A stretch of DNA of 64,000 bases from Micromonospora echinaurantiaca (GTDB taxonomy: Bacteria > Actinomycetota > Actinomycetes > Mycobacteriales > Micromonosporaceae). The stretch covers positions 6,467,501-6,531,500 of the forward strand of contig NZ_LT607750.1 of NCBI RefSeq assembly GCF_900090235.1, given 5' to 3'. Made by a program: the position numbers and the translations under genes. This document shows positions 32,686-42,940 of this stretch, piece by piece (the stretch's first letter is position 1; every line of letters starts with the position of its first letter). Below the pieces are notes generated by a model. It saw only the letters and a program-made list of their open reading frames with translations, had not been told where the DNA came from and made no database searches.

Positions 32686-33645
32686 ATGAGCGGCCGGGCG
32701 ACCGTCGGCCGGGTGGGCGGCGGTCCCGGCGCCGGGGCGGGCACGCTCGCGCCCCGGGTGGTGGTGGTGAGCCGGCGCAGCGAGCTGGACGAGCTGCTGG
32801 CCCGGCACGGCACCCGGGCCGCGGCGGCCTGGTACCTGCGGGAGCGTGGTCGGGACCTGGCCGAGGTGGTGGACCGGCACGAGGCGCTCCAGGCCGCGCT
32901 GACCACCGTCGGGGCGGCCGTGCCGGCGGACTGGCGGCGTGGCGCGGTGGACCGCGCCGACCTGCCCCGGTTCCTCTTCGGACCGGAGGACGTGGTGGTG
33001 GCGGTCGGTCCGGACGGCCTGGTGGCCAACGTCGCCAAGTACCTGTCGGGGCAGCCGGTGATCGGAGTGGACCCCGAACCGGGGCGCAACGCCGGGGTGC
33101 TGGTCCGGCACCGGGCCGGGTCGCTCGCCGCCCTGCTGCCGGCGGTGGTGGCGGGCGCGGCCCGGACCATGGCCCGGACCATGGTCCGGGCCAGCCTCGA
33201 CGACGGCCAGGAGCTGGTCGGCCTCAACGAGGTCTACGTCGGACACGCCTCCCACCAGTCCGCCCGCTACCTGCTCTCGGTCTGCGAGAGCGGGCGGACC
33301 CGGCGGGAGCGGCACTCCTCCTCCGGGGTGGTGGTCGGCAGCGGTACGGGGGCGACCGGCTGGTGTGCGTCCATCGCGCGCGACCGTCCGGGTGCGCCGC
33401 CGCCGCCCGCCCCGGAGGAGGCCGCGCTCGGCTGGTTCGTCCGGGAGGCGTGGCCGTCCCCGGTCACCGGGGTCGACCTCACCGCCGGCCGGCTCGCCGC
33501 GAACGACCGGCTGGACCTGGTCGCCGAGTCCGACGGGCTGGTGGCCTTCGCCGACGGCCTGGAGACCGACCGCCTCACCCTCGACTGGGGCCAGCGCCTC
33601 ACGGTCTCGATCGCCCCCACCCACCTCACCCTCGTCTCCCCCTGA
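32686..33645 (+). CDS. NAD-kinase-like (ATP-NAD kinase fold) protein
   Basis: 319 residues. It keeps the layout of ATP-NAD kinases with altered motifs: VVVAVGPDGLVANVAKYL (107-120) for the GGDG motif, with the catalytic-position Asp110 retained; LNEVYVGH (180-187) for the NE motif; SGVVVGSGTGATGW (213-226) for the TPTGSTAY motif; and a beta-rich C terminus. It may phosphorylate NAD or a related compound, or may only bind it. Its place next to a NrtR-type Nudix regulator supports a pyridine-nucleotide link. Hydrophilic N terminus; no signal peptide. Confidence 0.75.
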   Translation: MSGRATVGRVGGGPGAGAGTLAPRVVVVSRRSELDELLARHGTRAAAAWYLRERGRDLAEVVDRHEALQAALTTVGAAVPADWRRGAVDRADLPRFLFGPEDVVVAVGPDGLVANVAKYLSGQPVIGVDPEPGRNAGVLVRHRAGSLAALLPAVVAGAARTMARTMVRASLDDGQELVGLNEVYVGHASHQSARYLLSVCESGRTRRERHSSSGVVVGSGTGATGWCASIARDRPGAPPPPAPEEAALGWFVREAWPSPVTGVDLTAGRLAANDRLDLVAESDGLVAFADGLETDRLTLDWGQRLTVSIAPTHLTLVSP

Positions 33646-33668
33646 CCGCCCCACCGCGGTCCCGCGCG

Positions 33669-33729
33669 GTTGATCATGAGGTTGGCGGCGGTGTCGATCT
33701 CCTCAGCTGCCGCCAACCTCATGATCAAC
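33669..33729. repeat. Dispersed stem-loop element, copy 1
   Basis: Perfect 21-bp inverted repeat (33669-33689 with 33709-33729) with a 19-nt loop. The outer arm begins GTTGATCATG. A second member with the same arm start, a GCGGC inner end, a 19-nt loop and a conserved GATCTC at the same loop position lies at 51906-51965. Here it separates two convergent genes and may act as a bidirectional terminator. It is far longer and more AT-rich than the ordinary terminators of the window. Confidence 0.85.
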
Positions 33730-33765
33730 GGGCATGGTGGGGTGGGGGCGGGTGGGGAAGGACGG

Positions 33766-34992
33766 TCAGGCGCCGTCGTCGGCCAGGCGGTGGCGGTTGG
33801 CTTCGATCCAGGCGTCCAGGGCGGCCGGGTCGTCCGGGTCGACGCCGTCGGCCATCAGCTGGGCGACCGCGGCGGTGGCCGGGCTGCGCCGCTCGCCGGT
33901 GCTGTAGAGCCGGGCGAACTCCGGCACCATCTCCTCGATCGCGGTGTCGGTCTGCGTCGCGGCCGGTCCGGGCAGCCCGCGCTGGCGGGCGGCGTACGCG
34001 GCCCAGGCGCGCAGCACCCGGGGCAGCATCGCGGCGTCGTCCATGTCCAGTACGGCCCGCCGGTGCACCCAGTCCAGCAGGAACAGCCCGGCCACCGCCG
34101 GACTCCAGCGCAGCGGGTCGGCGTCCGGGAAGCTCGCCGCGTGGTCCAGCAGCAGACTCAGGCAGAAGTGCAGGGACGCCAGCTCCGGGCCGTCGACGCT
34201 GTCCAGGCCGAACCGGGCCGCCTCGGGCGAGGCGAGGAACCGCCGCACCAGCTCCGTACGCTCGGCCGCGGAGAGCGGCTCGACGGAGTCCGGGTCGGCG
34301 GGCGGGACCGCGCCGTGCGGCAGCAGCGCCAGCCGCGCGCCGACCAGCGCCCGGTCGGTGGCCAGCGAGCCCTCACCCGGCAGCTCGCCGAGGTCGTCGG
34401 TGATCGCCAGGTGCCGGCTCACCTCGCCGTGCATCCGGGCCGGGTCCTCCTCGCGGAACCAGGTCAGCTCGTCGCCGGCGCACATCTGCCGGACCTGCTC
34501 CAGGATCCGCTCGGCCGGCCCGCCGACGAAGACGTCCTTGGTGATCCCGATGTTGTGGTCGACCAGGGCGACCAGCGCGTGCTCCGGGCCGCCGGCCGCG
34601 TCGTCGTAGGCGAACGTGGCGAGGTAGGAGGTCTGGTCGCCGTAGACGTCGCCGTACGCCCAGCTGCCGGTGAGGTGCACCTTGCCGAGCTGGCCGGACC
34701 AGGCCGGCGCGGTGGCGCCGGGGCGGACCCGGGCGGCGCCCTCGGCGTCGGGCACCAGGGCGGCGAAGACGGAGCGGATGGTGGTGGCCGCGGCCGTGCG
34801 GCGGCGGGAGGTGGCGGCCAGGAAGCCGGCCACGAAGTCCCGCACCGCGGCGCTGCGGTCGGTCTCGGCGACCGCGTAGACGCTGCCGAGCAGCGCGGCA
34901 CCGAGCATCTCGGCGTCGAGGGCGGTGTCCAGCCTGGTCACGTCGCGTGCGGCCTGGAGCACCGCGTCGTAGGGGGTCTGGGGCGTGGCCAT
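33766..34992 (-). CDS. Conserved hypothetical protein, 408 residues
   Basis: No family recognised. It is a soluble, acidic, mostly helical protein (MATPQTPYDAVLQAARDVTRLDTALDAEMLGAALLGSVYAVAETD). A central part GSWAYGDVYGDQTSYLATFAYDDAAGGPEHALVALVDHNIGITKDVFVG looks like a compact beta region, followed by helical segments and a polar C terminus. Low-complexity sequence and membrane segments are absent, and the codon usage is that of a normal gene. It stands alone between the stem-loop element and the GTPase pair. Confidence 0.75.
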   Translation of the reverse strand: MATPQTPYDAVLQAARDVTRLDTALDAEMLGAALLGSVYAVAETDRSAAVRDFVAGFLAATSRRRTAAATTIRSVFAALVPDAEGAARVRPGATAPAWSGQLGKVHLTGSWAYGDVYGDQTSYLATFAYDDAAGGPEHALVALVDHNIGITKDVFVGGPAERILEQVRQMCAGDELTWFREEDPARMHGEVSRHLAITDDLGELPGEGSLATDRALVGARLALLPHGAVPPADPDSVEPLSAAERTELVRRFLASPEAARFGLDSVDGPELASLHFCLSLLLDHAASFPDADPLRWSPAVAGLFLLDWVHRRAVLDMDDAAMLPRVLRAWAAYAARQRGLPGPAATQTDTAIEEMVPEFARLYSTGERRSPATAAVAQLMADGVDPDDPAALDAWIEANRHRLADDGA

Positions 34993-35162
34993 GTATCGAC
35001 CCTACGCCGCCGGGCCGTCCCGGTCAGCGGTAGCGAGCCGAGCGATTCACCCGCCCGCCGGGCGCCCGGCCACCCCCGCCGGGCCCCGGACGACCATCCG
35101 CCGGGCTCCCCGGTGACCCGCGCGCCCGGGCTGCGCGGTCATCCGCGCGCCGGGCCTCGCGG

Positions 35163-36845
35163 TCATCCGCGGGTGGCCGACCGGAGTGCCTCGCGGGCCT
35201 TGGCGTACGAGCCGAGCACGACCCGCACCGGCGCGAGGACGTACGTCTCGCCGACCGTCGCCACCGCGGCGGTCAGCCGCTGCTCGGCCCGCCCCCGGGC
35301 GCGCCGGGCGGCCAGCCGGACGACCGGCCGGGTCAGCGCGGCCACCAGCAGCCCGGCCAGCAGCCCGCCGAGCAGCAGCAGGGTCGGCAGCGGCACCACC
35401 CCGACGGTGGGGTTGTCCAGCGCGGGCAGGCCGAGTGCGCGCAGTGCGTAGCCCAGCGCGAGCCAGCCCAGGCCGACCAGCGCGGTCAGGGTGAGCAGCC
35501 ACTGGAGGCCGCCCACCAGCCGCCACCAGACCGGCCGCCGTTCCATGCCCAGGTCGGTGCCGGCCACCGCCCGGTCCAGCGCGTCCGGCAGGTCGCCGCG
35601 GCGGGACCGCGCGGCGGCGGCCACCGCGGTCTGCCAGACCGCCGGCAGGTCGGCCCCGGTGCCCTCGGCCACCGACCGGATGGCCAGCCCGAGCGCGGAC
35701 CGCTGGGCCGCGGTCGGGTCGGGCACCGAGGTGGCGGCCACCAGGCTCTCCGCCGGATCGTCCCCGGCGGCGGCGCCGGCCAGGTGCAGCCGGCGCAGCG
35801 GGTCGGGGCGCAGCCGCCGCCAGCCCCGCACCACCGGCCAGCCGGTGGCCGCGCCGGCCCGGTGGCGGTACGCCAGCTCGACCGCCTCGGCCACCGCCGG
35901 CACCCCGGCCGCGCCGGCCAGCGCCCGGTTCAGCTCGCGGACCACCGCGGCGTCCGGCCCGGCGGACGGCTGGTCCCGGCCGACCAGGTCGGCCAGCCCG
36001 GCGACCACGCCGTCCACGTCGCCGGCCAGCCGGCGCAGCGCGGCCTGCCGTTCGGTCACGGTGCGCTCCAGCGCCTCCCGCAGCCCGGCGATGCCGGCCT
36101 GCTCGGTGGCCGTGGTGGCCAGCAGCGGTACGCCGGCGAGCTGATCGGCGTCGAGCAGCCGGCGCAGGTCGGCCAGCACCCGGGGCAGTTCGGCCGGGGG
36201 CAGCCGGTCGGCCTGGTTGAGCACGACCAGGGTGACGTCCCGGTGCCGGTGGAACTCGCGCAGGTAGCTGCTGTGGATCACCCGGTCCGCGTACTTCTGC
36301 GGGTCGACCACCCAGATCACCAGGTCGACCAGGCCGAGCAGCCGGTCCACCTCCAGCCGGTGGGTGCGCTGCACGGAGTCGAAGTCGGGCAGGTCGAGCA
36401 GGATCAGCCCGTGCAGGGCCGACTCGTCGTCACCGTCCAGCGCGCTCTCCCGGACGAACCGGTGCCGGGGCAGCACGCCGATCCAGTCGAGCAGCCGGCT
36501 GCCGCCGTCCAGCGGCCCCCACACGCAGGCGTGCGTGACCCCGGTGGTGGGGCGGCGTACCCCGACCGGCGACAGCTCCAGCCGGGCCAGCGCGTTGAAC
36601 AGGCTGGACTTGCCGCTGCCGGTGGCACCGGCGAGGGCCACCACGGTGTGGTCGCGGGAGAGCGAGAGCCGGGTGCCGGCCCGCTCGACCAGGGTGTGCG
36701 CGGCGACCAGCTGCGTGTCCGGCAGGTGACCGTCGACCAGGTCGAGGAACCGGCGGATCGCCTCCAACCGGGCGACCAGGTCGTCCGCGTCCACCCGCTG
36801 GTCACCGCGGAACGCCTCCCGCATCCGCCCCACGATGTTGTTCAC
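35163..36845 (-). CDS. Dynamin-like/YfjP-type GTPase, second of a tandem pair
   Basis: 560 residues. The G domain occupies about residues 40-250: P-loop ALAGATGSGKSSLFNAL, switch RRPTTGVTHACVWG, Walker B-type LILLDLPDFDS, and VVLNQADRLP as the NKxD-like motif. A helical region follows, then two membrane helices near residues 430-500 (WLLTLTALVGLGWLALGYAL, LPTLLLLGGLLAGLLVAAL). GTG start 52 bp after the partner's stop. The pair resembles streptomycete DynA/DynB, which stabilise sporulation septa; that link is an inference. Confidence 0.87.
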   Translation of the reverse strand: MNNIVGRMREAFRGDQRVDADDLVARLEAIRRFLDLVDGHLPDTQLVAAHTLVERAGTRLSLSRDHTVVALAGATGSGKSSLFNALARLELSPVGVRRPTTGVTHACVWGPLDGGSRLLDWIGVLPRHRFVRESALDGDDESALHGLILLDLPDFDSVQRTHRLEVDRLLGLVDLVIWVVDPQKYADRVIHSSYLREFHRHRDVTLVVLNQADRLPPAELPRVLADLRRLLDADQLAGVPLLATTATEQAGIAGLREALERTVTERQAALRRLAGDVDGVVAGLADLVGRDQPSAGPDAAVVRELNRALAGAAGVPAVAEAVELAYRHRAGAATGWPVVRGWRRLRPDPLRRLHLAGAAAGDDPAESLVAATSVPDPTAAQRSALGLAIRSVAEGTGADLPAVWQTAVAAAARSRRGDLPDALDRAVAGTDLGMERRPVWWRLVGGLQWLLTLTALVGLGWLALGYALRALGLPALDNPTVGVVPLPTLLLLGGLLAGLLVAALTRPVVRLAARRARGRAEQRLTAAVATVGETYVLAPVRVVLGSYAKAREALRSATRG

Positions 36846-36897
36846 CGGAGTCCCTCTCCGTTCGCGGCGGCCGGGCGCGCAGGCTCACTCCGCGCGT

Positions 36898-38739
36898 TCA
36901 CGAGAGTCCCTCTTCCCCGGCCGGGAGGGTGGCGCCGGTGGCCTCGGCGAAGCCGCTCCGGTGCCGGGCGGCCTCCACCCGGCCGGCGGCCCGGCGCAGC
37001 TCGGCGGCGGTGTCGGCGGCCGGCCGGGCCTGCTCGGTGCGGGTGAGGAAGCGAGCGGCCTCGTCGTCCAGCAGCGCCCGCACCCGGTCCAGCAGGTCGG
37101 CCCGGGCCTTGTTGGCGAGCGTACGCACGGCCTGGTCGCCGAAGATCGCCTGGAGCACGGCCTGCGCGGCGACGGTGGTGCCGGCGCCGGTGGCCACCTC
37201 CAGCCCGGTCGGGATGAACGCGGTCGAGGCGAACACCGCGATCATCACGGCCAGCCCGGTGGCGTTCACCGCGTAGGCCGCCGTGCGGGCCACGAACCGC
37301 TTGTCGCCGCCCTCCGCCCGGACCAGCTCCAGCACCCCGCGCTGCCAGTCGCGGACCATCCGCTCGGCGCGCTCGGGGAGGTCGTCGGCGGGGTGCGCGA
37401 GCGCCGGTTCGAGCAGCGCCGCCCCCGCCGGGTGCGCCTTCCACCCGGTGTAGGCGTTCTCGGCCGCCTCGGCGGCGACCCCGCGCAGCAGGGTGACCAG
37501 CTGCGACTCGATCGCGGTCCGCAGCTCGGCGGCCGGGGCGGGGCGCCCGGTCACGGCGGCCACCACCCGGTCGCGCAGCCGGCCGATCCGCGCCTCCAGG
37601 GTGCGGAAGAACTCGCCGGTGCCGACGAACTCCTGCCAGCGGGCGAGCACCTCGCCGCGGAGCAGCCGACCGTCGCGCAGCCCCTGCTCGACCGTCCGGT
37701 GCGCCCCCCGGTACGCGGCCCGGACCCGTTCGTCGAGCGCGTCCGCGGCGGCCAACTGCTCCTCGGCGGCCTCGGCGAGCCCTTCGACGGTGGGGTGCAG
37801 CGAGGCGAGTGCCCCGTCCAGGGTCTGCCGGACCACGGCGGCCCGGGCGTCCGCGTCGGCGGCGAGCCGGGCGAACCAGCCGGCCAGCGGCGCGGTGACC
37901 CGGTCGGGCAGCAGCCCCTGGCCGTCGACCCAGGTTTCCGGCAGCACGAAGAGCGGCGCCGCGCCGAGATCCTGCGCGGCGAGCATCTCGGACAGGTGGG
38001 CGGCGACCTCGTCGGCCGCCTCCGGTGGCACCCGGTCGAGCACCATGGCGATCACCGCGCCCCGGGACCGGGCGCTGCGCAGCAGTTCCCAGGGGACCGC
38101 GTCGGCGTAGCGGGCGGCGGTGGTGACGAAGAGCCAGAGGTCGGCGGCGGCCAGCAGCTGACCGGCCAGGGCCCGGTTGGCGTCGACCACCGAGTCGATG
38201 TCGGGCGCGTCGAGGAAGGCCAGCCCGGCCGGGAGCGCGGGGGCGGTGACCAGGTGCAGGGTGCGCGGGTCCTCGCTGGGCTCGTTGGTGCGGGTGAGGC
38301 CGGGCAGCAGCTCGCCCTGGCGGAACCAGGCGGCGTCGGCCGGGTTGCAGACCAGCACCGGGGAGCGGGTGGTCGGCCGGAGCACGCCGGCGGCGCTCAC
38401 CCGGGCCTGCACCAGGCTGTTGACCAGGGTCGACTTGCCCGCGCCGGTGGAGCCGCCGACCACCACGAGCAGCGGCGCGTCCAGCCGGGCGAGCCGCGGG
38501 ATGAGGTAGTCGTCGAGCTGGTCGGTGAGGGCGGCGCCGGTACGCCGGGCCGGCTCGGCCGAGGGCAGGACGAGCGGGAACCGGGCCGCCCCGATCGCGG
38601 CCCGCAGGCCGGCGAGCGCCGCGGGCAGGCTGTCGTCCCCGGTGGTGGCGGGCGGGTCCTCCCCGGCGTCCGTGGAGCCGGTGCGGGCTGCGACGGCGGG
38701 CGCGCCGGACTGGGTGGCGGGATCGCCGTGCGTCGTCAC
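36898..38739 (-). CDS. Dynamin-like GTPase, first of a tandem pair
   Basis: 613 residues. P-loop VVVGGSTGAGKSTLVNSLV, switch region RPTTRSPVLVCNP, G3-like FLDAPDIDSVVDAN and AMVLDRVPPEA in the G4 position, then a long helical stalk and a membrane-embedded hairpin near residues 465-510 (YAVNATGLAVMIAVFASTAFIPTGLEVATGAG). The stalk-membrane hairpin order is that of bacterial dynamins. Start GTG 38739 (VTTHGDP); an in-frame TTG at 38775 is weaker. It is divergent from dnaK. Confidence 0.87.
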   Translation of the reverse strand: MTTHGDPATQSGAPAVAARTGSTDAGEDPPATTGDDSLPAALAGLRAAIGAARFPLVLPSAEPARRTGAALTDQLDDYLIPRLARLDAPLLVVVGGSTGAGKSTLVNSLVQARVSAAGVLRPTTRSPVLVCNPADAAWFRQGELLPGLTRTNEPSEDPRTLHLVTAPALPAGLAFLDAPDIDSVVDANRALAGQLLAAADLWLFVTTAARYADAVPWELLRSARSRGAVIAMVLDRVPPEAADEVAAHLSEMLAAQDLGAAPLFVLPETWVDGQGLLPDRVTAPLAGWFARLAADADARAAVVRQTLDGALASLHPTVEGLAEAAEEQLAAADALDERVRAAYRGAHRTVEQGLRDGRLLRGEVLARWQEFVGTGEFFRTLEARIGRLRDRVVAAVTGRPAPAAELRTAIESQLVTLLRGVAAEAAENAYTGWKAHPAGAALLEPALAHPADDLPERAERMVRDWQRGVLELVRAEGGDKRFVARTAAYAVNATGLAVMIAVFASTAFIPTGLEVATGAGTTVAAQAVLQAIFGDQAVRTLANKARADLLDRVRALLDDEAARFLTRTEQARPAADTAAELRRAAGRVEAARHRSGFAEATGATLPAGEEGLS

Positions 38740-38796
38740 CGCTAAAGCGTGCCCGACCAATGCAAGGGAAGACAACTGATGAGTAGCTGTGTCGGA

Positions 38797-38817
38797 CTTG
38801 CGTCAGCCAGACTCAAC
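38797..38817 (+). promoter_or_regulatory. Second, imperfect HspR (HAIR) site before dnaK
   Basis: CTTGCGT-N7-ACTCAAC matches the HAIR consensus CTTGAGT-N7-ACTCAAG apart from one base in the left arm and the final base. It lies 54 bp upstream of the main site, before the TTGACG -35 box. Confidence 0.55.
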
Positions 38818-38823
38818 CTCGAC

Positions 38824-38869
38824 TTGACGATCGCCGGCCGCGTGGCACTATTGAGTCAAGTTCACTCAA
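38824..38869 (+). promoter_or_regulatory. dnaK promoter with overlapping HAIR (HspR) operator
   Basis: TTGACG (38824-38829), a 16-bp spacer and CACTAT (38846-38851) fit a housekeeping promoter. TTGAGT-N7-ACTCAA (38851-38869) is an exact-core HAIR inverted repeat covering the start point, so HspR would block initiation when bound. Confidence 0.85.
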
Positions 38870-38958
38870 CTTGTGGTGGGGTCCGGCAGCGGGCACCCGC
38901 CGGACAGTTCAGCGGGCGGCCCGTCACCTGCTCAACGTAACGAAGCGAGGAAGCGAAG

Positions 38959-40824
<1,866 letters not shown>

Positions 40825-40872
40825 CCTTGCCCCTCGCCAGCCGAACTCCACGCACAGGGATGAGGTAGCCGT

Positions 40873-41643
40873 ATGACGGAGAAGCCACGAGCCGCCGACC
40901 CGGGCGCCACCGGGTCGGCGCCGGGTGGCTCCGCGCCCGCCGAGCCGACCGAGAAGGCCGCTGGCGGGAAGCCGCGGGTCGTCATCCGCAACAACCGCAA
41001 GATCAGCGAGACGGTCGAGCCGGAGGCGGCCGCCGCCGACGCCGGGACCGACGTCCCGGCCGAGGGGCTGGTCGAGGAGGCCGAGGTCGTCGTCGACGAG
41101 ATCGAGGTCGAGGCCACGCCCGCCGAGGGTTCGGCGCCGGGCGGTCCGCCGGTGGTGGACGCGCCGGCCGAGCCGGCGGAGGGCGGCGCCGGCACCGGCA
41201 CCCCGCTCGCGGCCGAACTGGAGGCGCTCCGCGCCGACCTGGACGAGCGGACCCGGGACCTGCAGCGGGTGACGGCGGAGTACGCCAACTACCGCAAGCG
41301 GGTGGACCGCGACCGGGGCCTGGTCACCGAGCAGGCCACCGGGGCGGTGCTCGCCGCGTTGCTGCCGATCCTCGACGACCTGGACCGGGCCCGCGAGCAC
41401 GGCGACCTGGTCGGGCCGTTCGGCTCGGTGGCCGAGCAGCTCACCACGGCGCTCGGCAAGTTCGGGCTGACCGCGTTCGGCGAGCAGGGCGACCCGTTCG
41501 ACCCGACCCGGCACGAGGCGGTGGCGCACCAGACCTCGGCCGACGTCACCGAGCCGACCTGTGTGCAGATCATGCGACGCGGCTACCAGATCGGCGAGCG
41601 GCTGCTACGGCCGGCGCTGGTCGGGGTCGCCGACCCGGAATAG
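40873..41643 (+). CDS. grpE: Nucleotide exchange factor GrpE
   Basis: 256 residues. The first 100 are a disordered acidic/Pro-Ala region longer than in most GrpE proteins. A coiled coil follows (LEALRADLDERTRDLQRVTAEYANYRKRVDRDR) and the C-terminal beta domain ends with DPTRHEAVAHQTSADVTEPTCVQIMRRGYQIGERLLRPALVGVADPE. Releases ADP from DnaK. It lies 48 bp after dnaK. Confidence 0.96.
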   Translation: MTEKPRAADPGATGSAPGGSAPAEPTEKAAGGKPRVVIRNNRKISETVEPEAAAADAGTDVPAEGLVEEAEVVVDEIEVEATPAEGSAPGGPPVVDAPAEPAEGGAGTGTPLAAELEALRADLDERTRDLQRVTAEYANYRKRVDRDRGLVTEQATGAVLAALLPILDDLDRAREHGDLVGPFGSVAEQLTTALGKFGLTAFGEQGDPFDPTRHEAVAHQTSADVTEPTCVQIMRRGYQIGERLLRPALVGVADPE

Positions 41644-41729
41644 ATGCGAACGAGTGACCGGACCGCCCCGCCCGCCGGCGTACGACGGGCGGGGCGTCCG
41701 GGCCAAGTGGGCCGGGAGGGGGTGGACCG

Positions 41730-42908
41730 GTGAGTTCCAAGGACTGGATCGAGAAGGACTACTACGCCGAACTGGGCGTGACGAAGGCCGCCTCCGCAGA
41801 CGAGATCAAGAAGGCGTACCGCAAGCTGGCCCGGGAGTCGCACCCGGACCACAACCCGGGTGACCCGAAGGCGGAGGAGCGGTTCAAGGCCGTCTCCGAG
41901 GCGTACGCGGTGCTCGGCGACGAGGCCAAGCGCCGGGAGTACGACGAGATGCGCTCGCTGTTCGGCTCGGGCGCGTTCCGGCGGGGCGCCCGCGGCGCCG
42001 GCCAGCCCGGCGGGATGCCGTTCGACGTCTCCGACCTGTTCGGCGGCGCGGCCGGCGGGGGTGACCGGCGCTTCGGCGGCGCCGGCTTCCAGGACCTGTT
42101 CAGTTCGATCTTCTCGGGTGGCGGGGGCGGGACGGCGCCCCGGGGACCGGCCCGGGGACGGGACGTCGAGGCCGAGGTCGCGCTCGACTTCGGCGACGCC
42201 GTACGCGGAGTGACGCTGCCGCTGACGCTGCGCGCGCCCGGGGTCTGCGACACCTGCCACGGCAGCGGGGCCAAGCCCGGCACCCAGCCGCGCACCTGCC
42301 CGGTGTGCCAGGGCGCCGGCGTGACCACCCGCAACCAGGGGTCGTTCAGCTTCTCCGAGCCGTGCCGCAACTGCCAGGGCGTGGGCACGATCGTCGAGGA
42401 GAAGTGCCCGGAGTGCCAGGGCACCGGCGGGGTCACCAAGACCCGCACGCTCAACGTCCGGTTCCCGGCCGGGGTCGCCGACGGCCAGCGGATCCGGCTG
42501 GCCGGGCGGGGTGAGCCGGGCGAGCGCGGCGGTCCGGCCGGCGACCTGTTCGTCCACGTGAAGGTCCGCCCGGACGAGCTGTTCGGGCGTGCCGGCGACG
42601 ACCTGACGCTGACCGTGCCGATCACGTTCGCGGAGGCGGTGCTCGGCACCGATCTGCGGGTACCCACGCTCGACGGCGCGGTGACCCTGCGGGTGCCGCC
42701 GGGCACCCCGAGCGGCCGGATCCTGCGGGCGCGGGGCAAGGGTGTGGTACGTCGCGACGGGCGCGCTGGCGACCTGCTGGTGACGCTCGACGTGGTGGTG
42801 CCCGCCGGAGTGTCCGACGAGGCGCGGGCGGCGCTCGAGACCTTCGCCGCGCAGACCCCGCCGGCCGCTCGGGAACATCTCGACGCGCGAGTGCGTCGGT
42901 TCAGTTAG
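41730..42908 (+). CDS. dnaJ: Chaperone DnaJ (type I Hsp40)
   Basis: 392 residues. J domain at residues 8-75 with the HPD motif (RKLARESHPDHNPGD), a Gly/Phe-rich linker, and a zinc-binding domain with four CxxCxGxG repeats (CDTCHGSG, CPVCQGAG, CRNCQGVG, CPECQGTG), followed by the client-binding C-terminal domains. GTG start after GGGAGGGGG. Stimulates DnaK ATPase. It is in the hspR-linked operon, so it is the heat-shock-regulated DnaJ; a second DnaJ elsewhere is usual. Confidence 0.97.
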   Translation: MSSKDWIEKDYYAELGVTKAASADEIKKAYRKLARESHPDHNPGDPKAEERFKAVSEAYAVLGDEAKRREYDEMRSLFGSGAFRRGARGAGQPGGMPFDVSDLFGGAAGGGDRRFGGAGFQDLFSSIFSGGGGGTAPRGPARGRDVEAEVALDFGDAVRGVTLPLTLRAPGVCDTCHGSGAKPGTQPRTCPVCQGAGVTTRNQGSFSFSEPCRNCQGVGTIVEEKCPECQGTGGVTKTRTLNVRFPAGVADGQRIRLAGRGEPGERGGPAGDLFVHVKVRPDELFGRAGDDLTLTVPITFAEAVLGTDLRVPTLDGAVTLRVPPGTPSGRILRARGKGVVRRDGRAGDLLVTLDVVVPAGVSDEARAALETFAAQTPPAAREHLDARVRRFS

Positions 42909-42940
42909 CCGGTGGTGGAGTGCACGCGGAGGTGAGTGGC

